Assembly (NCBI GenBank): GCA_029959085.1
Contig: JARWIR010000050.1
Span: forward strand, 5,015,927 to 5,079,926
DNA length: 64,000 nucleotides
From: Nemophila menziesii
Taxonomy: Eukaryota; Streptophyta; Magnoliopsida; Boraginales; Hydrophyllaceae
Reading direction: 5' to 3'
The notes under the pieces were generated by a model. That model ran no database searches, was not told the DNA's origin, and saw only the letters and a list, made by a program, of their open reading frames with translations. The position numbers were made by a program, and so were the translations under genes. This document shows positions 36,838 to 50,300 of the stretch, in pieces (within the stretch, counting starts at the first letter, position 1; each line of letters starts with the position of its first letter).

Positions 36838-39800
36838 CTAACATGAACATTCTAATTATCCACCTCAGAATATTTTGAATATACTTTTTCTGTAGACTGA
36901 ATTTCAGAGTGTAATCGAAAAATTATAATTCAACTAAAATTCAACATAGAAATTTATAAGTAAACTGAATATATTTTCTTAATAATGATCACATCCAAAT
37001 AGTTATTCAAACTTAGCAACATACTTATTTAAACTTCATTGTATTAGTTGAAATTATATCTAAATATAAATTTATATTTTCATAGATGATCTTTTGTGCT
37101 TAATCTTGAGAAAAAATATTAGATAAATTGATTCACATATTCTACAAACATTTAAGACAACAAAACTAAGGACATTTTGGTAAAATCATAAAAGAAGCAC
37201 TACTTAAATAATTAATATATATTAGCGTTTTGTTTATTAGCACTTATGTGATGCAACTAATGGATTAACTTTATAGGCCATGAATGTAGAAAATAACTAA
37301 AATGAATAAAATTGAGGCATGGTGTTAATACCTTTTTTGCCGATCTTGTATCTCTTGTTATGCATTCACCTTTTCTATTTTATTGAAATGACATGACCAA
37401 CGTTCTTTTTCCTGTAATTCAAATAACTCGATACTAATTGTATAGATAAATGATGAAGTCTTAACAATAAAAAATAGATAAAATATTTACAAATTAATGG
37501 ATTGTAAATTATATAACGTTGCATGTTTAACATTTTTAATAAGTATTTGGAATCTCAATAATGTTAATTGAATAGATTTAGAAATAATAAAAAGTAAATG
37601 CTACCTTCAAAAGAAAATGATGTGAATCTCTAAAATATAACATAAGAAAATAAACTATATTTTTATTTATTGCTTAAATCTAGGCTTAATTTGTGTATTC
37701 TGGCGCCGACAAAGCTACCTAAGTATTATTCGCAGTAATTATAGTCTAGTGTTATGCTTTAATAAGGGTTGTATAATTCATCAACTTACATTTAGAGGCC
37801 ATGAAAATTTTACCAATTCTATTTTATTGCATAAGACATTGGGTTGTTGTAACAAAACAAAAATATGTTAAGCTAGATTTAGTATAATTATATTTAATCA
37901 ATATATAAGTGAAAGGATGAGTTGAACATTCAGTTAAGATTACATTGAAAGAAAACAAGTATTTCTGATTCCAAAAATCTATATGGATTTGAACTTCTAT
38001 ATTTGTACTATTTTTCTGCAGAATGTTTTATCATTTTTTGTTTTCTTTAATTATTATATAATTATTGGTCATAATAAAAACATACCTTGTGACAAATTAC
38101 ATAGACTCCAAAAGAGGGAATGTTCTTGTAAAGAAACATAATCTTGATAAACATGGGAGATCCGTCTAAAAGCATCTATCATTATAATCTTCAAAAAAAA
38201 TATAAAGAAATTGTAAATTGTAAAAAAAAAACTGATTACACTTTTTATATGGTTTAGAAATAAGCTTGATTTGAAAGTTTTCTTCTTTACCTCCGGTCTT
38301 CTTTCTTCAATCAATATTTCGCTATGGAAAAGTTTTGCGGCGTGAAAGTTATGGAGTAAGCGAAGGTTTTTTTCATTTCCATTTTAACCTACACCCTGCT
38401 TAGCTGAAAAAGCCCAGCCCACTAACTAAGACCCGCACTTAGACCAACCTGAACACTATAAAAGCTCAAATTGACTTGAACTTAAAATTAGGCCCCCGAT
38501 TATGTTTTTAGAAAAAAAATATGAATGGACACTATTCATTTTTAAAATTCATAGAAATATCTAATAATCACTATGGTAACATTGCATTTCCAAAATATGT
38601 ATCTCTATCATCTATCTTAGTGTTACAATAGATACATAACGAGTCAATATTGTGGTCACATGATATTTGTCTTATCTTTTTTGGCTATTTGTTGAGTGTA
38701 GCTAATCATAGAGTAAGTCTATGTCTCGGTTTAATTTTCTTGTCACACCATAATATTAAGCCATGTACAAAATTTATTTGCTAGCCGCAATCGATTGCAT
38801 GTATATCATAGATTTGTTGGACACAATATTGTATAATATGTTTTACTTAAAGTATAAGTTGTTTTTAGTTTAAAATTTAAAAAAAAAATTGATCCATGTA
38901 AATAGTGTATGGTTTAGATAAAGGTTCTCATATTTTTCTATGACCATCTTTCATCATCTTTCTCTTTTGAAAAAAATTAAGAAATAAATGTAAGTTCATA
39001 TTTAACTCAAATCTTAGTTTTGAGGAAATCCATTCATCTAATATTTGATGGTTCAGTACTATTAAGAAACATACTCTATGTTTTTAACTTGCAAAAGTAA
39101 TTATCTAATTAATCTAATGACATGTATTTTTTTTATTATAATTAATAAATGTAATGTGAATATTTGACCATTCAATATATGATGTAAGTCTTACTCAAGT
39201 TTTGAAGGAGGAGATACCTTAAAAAGCATAAATTACTGGAAAATCAGCTATAATTTAGCAAATTTCAGCAATTTGATAATATGCGTTCCAAATATTTAAA
39301 ACATCATTAATCCCTGTAAATTTCCTCTAATTCGTTAAACTTTGATAAGTTAATCCCTTCCATTCCAAATATTTAAATATGTATATTATTCAGTGTGGCC
39401 TACTATAGTTCCTATAGTCTACAGTGATGAGTTAGTGTCATATTTTTGGAATTCGCATCCATTTTTTAAATATTGTCAAAAAATAATTAAAATACAATAC
39501 ACATCCTTTGAAATATATCATTCATCCTTTTTTTTGTACATAAAAGTTATTTACAGGCTTCATCTATATCTAAAGACAAAGTAGTCTAAAAATAATTTAT
39601 TTAACAAAAAAAAAACCATATAACATTATTATTCACCTTATTTCACAAACACCCAATTTTACTAAAACACCTAGAACAAAAGTTATTAACAGTATCGCTT
39701 GTAAAGTTATTCTATAATATTGTTAAAGACTTGTAGCCATTTGTGAAATCTTCTGCGACAATCATAATTTATATGACCTGAAATTTATTTCATGTTCTAT

Positions 39801-40532
39801 TTAATTGCATGTATCTCATTTTACATAAGATTTTTCAATTATATATTAACTTGAATACCTTTTTCTGACCAAATTTAAATAAATAAATTAATTACCTCTT
39901 ATCCAGATTTGGTCCATTAAGTACTCACGTGTCACAAAGCTCGGATAAAGTCCTATTGATGCACTTCAATCTGACACAAGAGCCATAAAATTCAGATCAT
40001 TCTAAAAACTAGTTAATGATTTCACTTGTACAAGTTTTATTAATTTAACATTTAATTGAACTAGAAAATTTTGTAAGTGAAATATAAACACACCTTGTTA
40101 CAAAAATTCATTGAACTATACATTTCCAATAAATTTTATATTCGTAATTGTCAACGTCAAAAATAGTTAAAAAGTAGCTTAGTTTATAAACTTTAAAAGT
40201 TTCTAATAAATAAAATAAAATAAAACCCTTACCTGGAGCCTTTGGTGGTGTTGTTGATGTTGGTGGTGCTGGTGATGATGGAGAAGGTGGAGCTGGTGGG
40301 GTGACCTTTCTAGGGTGCCCCTTGGCAGCTTTTTGGATAAACCCTAGGTGGCGGTGTTGTGTGGTGTTGCTGGTGAAGCCCTGTTAAAGGAAATATTCGA
40401 GAAGGTGGTCTTTTGTTGTGGTGTTGGAGCTGGTTTCGCTTGGAAAGGGAAAACTTTTGTAGGGCATTGATCATATGTTGTCTAAAAGCCTGGACACCTT
40501 GATATGCTCGATGGTGTTCTTGAAGCCCAACT
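36070..40532 (-). repeat. Array unit 9 (4,463 bp; 80-bp deletion family)
   Basis: Matches units 6 and 7 at its start and unit 7 at its end. Has the 80-bp deletion near 38,552. With unit 10 it forms the second repeat of a two-unit (~8.93 kb) higher-order period. Confidence 0.95.
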
Positions 40533-41299
40533 GTTATAAGGGACCCACTGTTTCCACCAACATGGTCCTCACGTCCGTCCGGAAGGATAGAAACAATTTA
40601 GGGAAAAGAGAAACATAATCCGATTCTCCACCGCTAGCTAAATAGCATACCCAAAAAAAAGAGTATGCAATTAGATCTATGCGGGTTTCTTACAGGATTA
40701 GCATGTTACTTTGTCATGTTTTTAAACGATTTTGAATATATTATCGAATTAAAAAGATTCAACTACAAAAAAGAGATAATTAAAAAACTTACATTCACAT
40801 GGAACACTGACACACGGTTTCTAGGATCGCTATCATTCACCACATAACAGATTTCTGTAACATTACTAGCACTCGAGAAATCGTCGGACTGCAATTAATG
40901 TAAAAATAATTTCACGATAAGTCCCTATAAATTATAAGTATAATTTTTATGAAACTATTGAGGGAAGTGAAAGTTGTGAGTAGTACCTTGTGGTGACGTG
41001 TATTATCATTGACAAAGTCAAAGATTCTTCGTGGTGGCAATGGAAGCCATAAAGAAGCTACAGCATTACGAACAGTCTTGGAAGGCATTTCCGGTTCATT
41101 TAACTTCTTCTTGGTGACCTGCCATCACTATTTACCCAAAAAGAATAAAAATTAATATAGAGTTAATTAATTATGCTAAGTCAATTGTAATTATTTATTA
41201 AAAAATTTACCCGCATTATGGAGAAGACAAACCTGGTAAAGGGTATAGACCCAACGCTTTGCACCATAAGCAAGACCTGCACCCACTAGAGGCTTGTAC
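40471..41299 (-). pseudogene. HD-ZIP IV relic, copy 10
   Basis: Shares gaaacaattta and aattaaaaagattc with copy 8, but reads like the general type further right. A private gctatcattcacc change near 40,830 alters the VVNGS codons. Confidence 0.85.
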
Positions 41300-44200
41300 C
41301 TAACATGAACATTTTAATTATCCACCTCAGAATATTTTGAATATACTTTTTCTATAGACTGAATTTCAGAGTGTAATAAAAAAAATTTAATTCAACTAAA
41401 ATTCAACATAAAAATTTATAAGTAAACTAAATATATTTTCTTAATAATGATCTAAATAGTTATTCAAATTTATCAACATACTTATTTAAACTTCATTGTA
41501 TTAGTTGAAATTATATCTAAATCTAAATTTATATTTTCATAGATGATCTTTTGTGCTTAATCTTGAGAAAAAATATTAGATAAATCCATTCACATATTCT
41601 ACAAACATTTAAGACAACAAAACTAAGGACATTTTGGTAAAAACATAAAAGAAGCACTACTTAAATAATTAATATATATTAGCGTTTTGTTTATTAGCAC
41701 TTATGTGATGCAACTAATGGATTAACTTTATAGGCCATGAATGTAGAAAAAAACTAAAATGAATAAAATTGAGGCATGGTGTTAATACCTTTTTTGCCGA
41801 TCTTGTATCTCTTGTTATGCATTCACCTTTTCTATTTTATTGAAATGACATGACCAACGTTCTTTTTCCTGTAAATCAAATAACTCGATACTAATTGTAT
41901 AGATAAATGATGAAGTCTTAACAATAAAAAATAGATAAAATATTTACAAATTAATGGATTGTAAATTATATAACGCTGCATGTTTAACATTTTTAATAAG
42001 TATTTGGAATCTCAATATGGTTAATTGAAAAGATTTAGAAATAATAAAAAATAAATGCTACCTTCAAAATAAAATGATGTGAATCTCTAAAATATAACAA
42101 AGCTACCTAAGTATTATTCGCAATAATTATAGTCTAGTGTTATGCTTTAATAAGGGTTGTATAATTCATCAACTTACATTTAGAGGCCATGAAACTTTTA
42201 CCAATTCTATTTTATTGCATAAGACATTGGGTTGTTATAACAAAACAAAAATATGTTAAGCTAGATTTAGTATAATTATATTTAATCAATATATAAGTGA
42301 AAGGATGAGTTGAACATTCAATTAAGATTACATTGAAAGAAACAAGTATTTCTGATTCCAAAAATCTATATGGATATGAACTTCTATATTTGTACTCTTT
42401 TTCTGCAGAATTTTTTTATCATTTTTTGTTTTCTTTTAATATTATATAATTATTGGTCATAATAAAAACATACCTTGTGACAAATTACATAGACTCCAAA
42501 AGAGGGAATGTTCTTGAAAAGAAACATAATCTTGATAAACATGGGAGATCCGTCTAAAAATATCTATCATTATAATCTTCAAAAAAAATATAAAGAAATT
42601 GTAAATTGTAAAAAAAAAAACTGATTACACTTTTTATATGGTTTAGAAATAAGCTTGATTTGAAAGTTTTCTTCTTTACCTCCGGTCTTCTTTCTTCAAT
42701 CGATATTTCGCTATGGAAAAGTTTTGCGGCGTGAAAGTTATGGAGTAAGCGTGAAAGTTATGGAGTAAGCGAAGGTTTTTTTCTTTTCCTTTTTAACCTA
42801 CACCCTGCTTAGCTGAAAAAGCCCAGCCCACTGACTAAGACCCGCACTTAGACCAACCTGAACACTATAAAAGCCCAAATTGACTTGAACTTAAAATTAG
42901 GCCCCCGATTATGTTTTTAGAAAAAAAATATGAATGGACACTATTCATTTTTAAAATTCATATATAACATATCTATTGATTAATTTTTTAGAAAATTGTT
43001 CAATCCCTAATATGACACTACTACCTACTATTAAATAATATAGAAACATCTAATAATCACTATGGTAACATTGCATTTCCAAAATATGTATCTCTATCAT
43101 CTATCTTAGTGTTACAATAGATACATAATGAGTCAATATTGTGGTCACATGATATTTGTCTTATCTTTTTTGGCTATTTGTTGAGTGTAGCTAATCATAG
43201 AGTAAGTCTATGTCTCGGTTTAATTTTCTTGTCCCACCATAATATTATGCCATGTACAAAATTTATTTGCTAGCCGCAATAGATTGCATGTATATCATAG
43301 ATTTGATGGACACAATATTGTATAATATGTTTTACTTAAAGTATAAGTTGTTTTTAGTTTAAAATTTAAATAAAAAAATTGATCCATGTAAATAGTGTAT
43401 GGTTTAGATAAAAGTTCTCATATTTTTCAATGACCATCTTTCATCATCATTCTCTTTTGAAAAAATTTAAGAAATAAATGTAAGTTCATATTTAACTCAA
43501 ATCTTAGTTTTGAGGAAATCTATTCATCTAATATTTGATGGTTCAATACTATTAAGAAATATACTCTATGTTTTAAACTTGCAAAAGTAATTATCTAATT
43601 AATCTAATGACATGTATTTTGTTATTATAATTAATAAATGTAATGTGAATATTTGACCATTCAATATATGATGTAAGTCTTACTCAAGTTTTGAAGGAGG
43701 AGATACCTTAAAAAGCATAAATTACTGGAAAATCAGCTATAATTTAGCAAATTTCAGCAATTTGATAATATGCGTTCCAAATATTTAAAACATCATTAAT
43801 CCCTGTAAATTTCCTCTAATTCGTTAAACTTTGATAAGTTAATCCCTTCCATTCCAAATATTTAAATGTGTATATTATTCAATGTGGCCTACTATAGTCC
43901 CTATGGTCTACACTAATGAGTTAGTGTCATATTTTTGGAATTCGCATCCATTTTTTAATTATTGTCAAAAAATAATTAAAATACAATACACATCCTTTGA
44001 AATATATCATCCATCCTTTGTTTTTGTACATAAAAGTTATTTACAGGCTTCATCTATAACTAAAGACAAAATAGTCTAAAAATAAATTATTTAACTAAAA
44101 AAAACCATATAACATTATTATTCACCTTATTTCACAAACACCCAATTTAACTAAAACACCTAGAACAAAAGTTATTAACAGTATCGCTTGTAAAGTTATT

Positions 44201-45021
44201 CTGAAATATTGTTAAAGACTTGTAGCCATTTGTGAAATCTTCTGCGACAATCATAATTTATATGACCTGAAATTTATTTCATGTTCTATTTAATTGCATG
44301 TATCTCATTTTACATAAGATTTTTCAATTATATATTAACTTGAATACCTTTTTCTGACCAAATTTAAATAAATAAATTAATTACCTCTTATCCAGATTGG
44401 GTCCATTAAGTACTCACGTGTCACAAAGCTCGGATAAAGTCCTATTGATGCACTTCAATCTGACACAAGAGCCATAAAATTCAGATCATTCTAAAAACAC
44501 GCTAATGATTTCACTTGTACAAATTTTATTAATTTAACATTAAATTGAATTAGAAAATTTTGTAAGTGAAATATAAACACACCTTGTTACAAAAATTCAT
44601 TGAACTATACATTTCCAGTAAATTTTATATTCGTAATTGTCAATATCATAAATAGTTAAAAAGTAGCTTAGTTTATAAACTTTAAAAGTTTCTAATAAAT
44701 AAAATAAAATAAAACCCTTACCTGGAGCCTTTGGTGGTGTTGTTGATGTTGGTGGTGCTGGTGATGATGGAGAAGGTGGAGCTGGTGGGGTGACCTTTCT
44801 AGGGTGCCCCTTGGCAGCTTTTTGGGTAAACCCGAGGTGGCGGTCTTGTGTGGTGTTGCTGGTGAAGCCCTGTTAAAGGAAATATTCGAGAAGGTGGTCT
44901 TTTGTTGTGGTGTTGGAGCTGGTTTCGCCTGCAAAGGGAAAACTTTTGTAGGGCATTGATCATATGTTGTCTAAAAGCCAGGACACCTTGATATGCTCGA
45001 TGGTGTTCTTGACGTCCAACT
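40533..45021 (-). repeat. Array unit 10 (4,489 bp)
   Basis: Starts like unit 8, then changes type and lacks the 80-bp deletion. Carries a private deletion of about 69 bp near 42,098 (atataaca joined to aagctacc). This overlaps, but is distinct from, the 18-bp deletion of units 4 and 5. Also has a 5-bp deletion near 41,451 and two minisatellite copies near 42,730-42,770. Confidence 0.95.
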
Positions 45022-45788
45022 GTTATAAGGGACCCACTGTTTCCACCAACATGGTCCTCACGTCCGTCCGGAAGGATAGAAACCCTTTAGGGAAAAGAGA
45101 AACATAATCCGATTCTCCACCGCTAGCTAAATAGCGTACCCAAAAAAAAAATTATGCAATTAGATCTATGCGGGTTTCTTATAGGATTAGCATGTTACTT
45201 TGTCATGTTTTTAAACGACTTTGAATATATTATCGAATTAATAAGATTCAACTACAAAAAAGAGATAATTAAAAAAATTACATTCACATGGAACACTGAC
45301 ACACGGTTTATAGGATCGCTACCATTCACCACATAACAGATTTCTGTAACATTACTAGCACTCGAGAAATCGTCGGACTGCAATTAATGTAAAAATAATT
45401 TCACGATAAGTCCCTATAAATTATAAGTATAATTTTTATGAAACTATTGAGGGAAGTGAAAGTTGTGAGTAGTACCTTGTGGTGATGTGTATTATCATTG
45501 ACAAAGTCAAAGATTCTTCGTTGTGGCAATGGAAGCCATAAAGAAGATACAGCATTACGAACAGTCTTGGAAGGCATTTCCGGTTCATTTAACTTCTTCT
45601 TGGTGACCTGCAATCACTATTTACCCAAAAAGAATAAAAATTAATATAGAGTTAATTAATTATGCTAAGTCAATTGTAATTATTTATTAAAAAATTTACC
45701 CGCATTATGGAGAAGACGAACCTGGTAAAGGGTATAAACCCAACGCTTTGCACCATAAGCAAGACATGCATCCACTAGAGGCTTGTAC
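44960..45788 (-). pseudogene. HD-ZIP IV relic, copy 11
   Basis: Carries a linked variant set shared only with copy 12: PLPQRRIFDF (ttcgttgtggcaat), AVSSLW (agaagatacag) and NTHHHK (tggtgatgtg) in the WLPLPP exon, and gtttataggat in the next exon. Confidence 0.85.
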
Positions 45789-48700
45789 CTAACATGAACA
45801 TTTTAATTATCCACCTTAGAATATTTTGAATATACTTTTTCTATAGACTGAATTTCAAAGTGTAATCAAAAAATTATAATTCACCTAAAATTCAACATAA
45901 ATATTTATAAGTAAACTAAATATATTTTCTTAATAATGATCACATCCAAATACTTATTCAAACTTATCAACATACTTATTTAAACTTCATTGTATTAGTT
46001 GAAATTATATCTAAATCTAAATTTATATTTTCATAGATGATCTTTTGTGCTTAATTTTGAGAAAAAATATTAGATAAATCGATTCACATATTCTACAAAC
46101 ATTTAAGACAACAAAACTAAGGACATTTTGGTAAAAACATAAAAGAAGCACTACTTAAATAATTAATATATATTAGCGTTTTGTTTATTAGCACTTATGT
46201 GATGCAACTAATGGATTAACTTTATAGGCCATGAATGTAGAAAAAAACTAAAATGAATAAAATTGAGGCATGGTGTTAATACCTTTTTTGCCGATCTTGT
46301 ATCTCTTGTTATGCATTCACCTTTTCTATTTTATTGAAATGACATGACCAACGTTCTTTTTTCTGTAAATCAAATAACTCGATACTAATTGTATAGATAA
46401 ATGATGAAGTCTTAACAATAAAAAATAGATAAAATATTTACAAATTAATGGATTGTAAATTATATAACGTTGCATGTTTAACATTTTTAATAAGTATTTG
46501 GAATCTCAATATGGTTAATTGAATAGATTTAGAAATAATAAAAAGTAAATGCTACCTTCAAAATAAAATGATGTGAATCTCTAAAATATAACATAAGAAA
46601 ATAAACTATATTTTTATTTATTGCTTAAATCTAGGCTTAATTTGTGTATTCTGGCACCGACAAAGCTACCTAAGTATTATTCGCAATAATTATAGTCTAG
46701 TGTTATGCTTTAATAAGGGTTGTATAATTCACCAACTTACATTTAGAGGCCATGAAACTTTTACCAATTCTATTTTATTGCATAAGACATTGGGTTGTTG
46801 TAACAAAACAAAAATATGTTAAGCTAGATTTAGTATAATTATATTTAATCAATATATAAGTGAAAGGATGAGTTGAACATTCAATTAAGATTACATTGAA
46901 AGAAAACAAGTATTTCTGATTCCAAAAATCTATATGGATATGAACTTCTATATTTGTACTCTTTTTCTGCAGAATTTTTTTATCATTTTTTGTTTTCTTT
47001 TATTATTATATAATTATTGGTCATAATAAAAACATACCTTGTGACAAATTATATAGACTCCAAAAGAGGGAATGTTCTTGAAAATAAACATAATCTTGAT
47101 AAACATGGGAGATCCGTCTAAAAGTATCTATCATTATAATCTTCAAAAAAAAAATAAAGAAATTGTAAATTGTAAAAAAAAAAACTGATTACACTTTTTA
47201 TATGGTTTAGAAATAAGCTTGATTTGAAAGTTTTCTTCTTTACCTCCGGTCTTCTTTCTTCAATCGATATTTCGCTATGGAAAAGTTTTGCGTCGTGAAA
47301 GTTATGGAGTTAGCGAAGGTTTTTTTCTTTTCCATTTTAACCTACACCCTGCTTAGCTGAAAAAGCCCAGCCCACAGACTAAGACCCGCACTTTGACCAA
47401 CCTGAACACTATAAAAGCCCAAATTGACTTGAACTTAAAATTAGGCCCCCGATTATGTTTTTAGAAAAAAAATATGAATTTACACTATTCATTTTTAAAA
47501 TTCATATATAACCTATCTATTGATTAATTTGTTAGAAAATTGTTCAATCCCTAATATGACACTACTAGCTACTATTAAATAATATAGAAACATCTAATAA
47601 TCACTATGGTAACATTGCATTTCCAAAATAAGTATCTTTATCATCTATCTTAGTGTTACAATAGATACATAACGAGTCAATATTGTGGTCACATGATATT
47701 TGTCTTATCTTTTTTGGCTATTTGTTGAGTGTAGCTAATCATAGAGTAAGTCTATGTCTCGGTTTAATTTTCTTGTCACACCATAATATTATGCCATGTA
47801 CAAAATTTATTTGCTAGCCGCAATAGATTGCATGTATATCACAGATTTGTTGGACACAATATTGTATAATATGTTTTACTTAAAGTATAAGTTGTTTTTA
47901 GCTTAAAATTTGAATAAAAAAATTGATCCATGTAAATAGTGTATGGTTTAGATAAAAGTTCTCATATTTTTCTATGAACATCTTTCATCATCTTTCTCTT
48001 TTGAAAAAATTTAAGTAATAAATGTAAGTTCATATTTAACTCAAATCTTAGTTTTGAGGAAATTCATTCATCTAATATTTGATGGTTCAATACTATTAAG
48101 AAACATACTCTATGTTTTTAACTTGCAAAAGTAATTATCTAGTTAATCTAATGACATGTATTTTGTTATTATAATTAATAAATGTAATGTGAATATTTGA
48201 CCATTCAATATATAATGTAAGTTTTACTCATGTTTTGAAGGAGGAGATACCTTAAAAAGCCTAAATTACTGGAAAATCAGCTATAATTTAGCAAATTTCA
48301 GCAATTTGATAATATGCGTTCCAAATATTTAAAACATCATTAATCCCTGTAAATTTCCTCCATTCCAAATATTTAAATGTGTATATTATTCAATGTGGCC
48401 TACTATAGTCCCTATGGTCTACACTGATGAGTTAGTGTCATATTTTTGGAATTCGCATCCATTTTTTAATTATTGTTAAAAAATAATTAAAATAAAATAC
48501 ACATCCTTTGAAATATATCATCCATCCTTTGTTTTTGTACATAAAAGTTATTTACAGGCTTCATCTATAACTAAAGACAAAGTAGTCTAAAAATAAATTA
48601 TTTAACTCAAAAAAAACCATATAACATTATTATTCACCTTATTTCACAAACACCCAATTTAACTAAAACACCTAGAACAAAAGTTATTAACAGTATCGCT

Positions 48701-49533
48701 TGTAAAGTTATTCTGAAATATTGTTAAAGACTTGTAGCCATTTGTGAAATCTTCTGCGACAATCATAATTTATATGACCTGAAATTTATTTCATGTTCTA
48801 TTTAATTGCATGTATCTCATTTTACATAAGATTTTTCAATTATATATTAACTTGAATACCTTTTTCTGACCAAATTTAAATAAATAAATTAATTACCTCT
48901 TATCCAGATTGAGTCCATTAAGTACTCACGTGTCACAAAGCTCGGATAAAGTCCTATTGATGCACTTCAATCTGACACAAGAGCCATAAAATTCAGATCA
49001 TTCTAAAAACACGCTAATGATTTCACTTGTACAAATTTTATTAATTTAACATTAAATTGAATTAGAAAATTTTGTAAGTGAAATATAAACACACCTTGTT
49101 ACAAAAATTCATTGAACTATACATTTCCAGTAAATTTTATATTCGTAATTGTCAATATCATAAATAGTTAAAAAGTAGCTTAGTTTATAAACTTTAAAAG
49201 TTTCTAATAAATAAAATAAAATAAAACCCTTACCTGGAGCCTTTGGTGGTGTTGTTGATGTTGGTGGTGCTGGTGATGATGGAGAAGGTGGAGCTGGTGG
49301 GGTGACCTTTCTAGGGTGCCCCTTGGCAGCTTTTTGGGTAAACCCGAGGTGGCGGTCTTGTGTGGTGTTGCTGGTGAAGCCCTGTTAAAGGAAATATTCG
49401 AGAAGGTGGTCTTTTGTTGTGGTGTTGGAGCTGGTTTCGCCTGCAAAGGGAAAACTTTTGTAGGGCATTGATCATATGTTGTCTAAAAGCCAGGACACCT
49501 TGATATGCTCGATGGTGTTCTTGACGTCCAACT
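45022..49533 (-). repeat. Array unit 11 (4,512 bp)
   Basis: Practically identical to unit 12 over its first ~3.65 kb; I saw no difference by eye. Its last part instead matches the end of unit 10 (gtacaaattttatt, caatatcataaa). Has the 33-bp deletion near 48,362 and one minisatellite copy. Confidence 0.95.
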
Positions 49534-50300
49534 GTTATAAGGGACCCACTGTTTCCACCAACATGGTCCTCACGTCCGTCCGGAAGGATAGAAACCCTTT
49601 AGGGAAAAGAGAAACATAATCCGATTCTCCACCGCTAGCTAAATAGCGTACCCAAAAAAAAAATTATGCAATTAGATCTATGCGGGTTTCTTATAGGATT
49701 AGCATGTTACTTTGTCATGTTTTTAAACGACTTTGAATATATTATCGAATTAATAAGATTCAACTACAAAAAAGAGATAATTAAAAAAATTACATTCACA
49801 TGGAACACTGACACACGGTTTATAGGATCGCTACCATTCACCACATAACAGATTTCTGTAACATTACTAGCACTCGAGAAATCGTCGGACTGCAATTAAT
49901 GTAAAAATAATTTCACGATAAGTCCCTATAAATTATAAGTATAATTTTTATGAAACTATTGAGGGAAGTGAAAGTTGTGAGTAGTACCTTGTGGTGATGT
50001 GTATTATCATTGACAAAGTCAAAGATTCTTCGTTGTGGCAATGGAAGCCATAAAGAAGATACAGCATTACGAACAGTCTTGGAAGGCATTTCCGGTTCAT
50101 TTAACTTCTTCTTGGTGACCTGCAATCACTATTTACCCAAAAAGAATAAAAATTAATATAGAGTTAATTAATTATGCTAAGTCAATTGTAATTATTTATT
50201 AAAAAATTTACCCGCATTATGGAGAAGACGAACCTGGTAAAGGGTATAAACCCAACGCTTTGCACCATAAGCAAGACATGCATCCACTAGAGGCTTGTAC
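49472..50300 (-). pseudogene. HD-ZIP IV relic, copy 12
   Basis: Same linked variant set as copy 11 (PLPQRRIFDF, AVSSLW, NTHHHK). I saw no base difference between the two copies across these exons. Confidence 0.85.
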
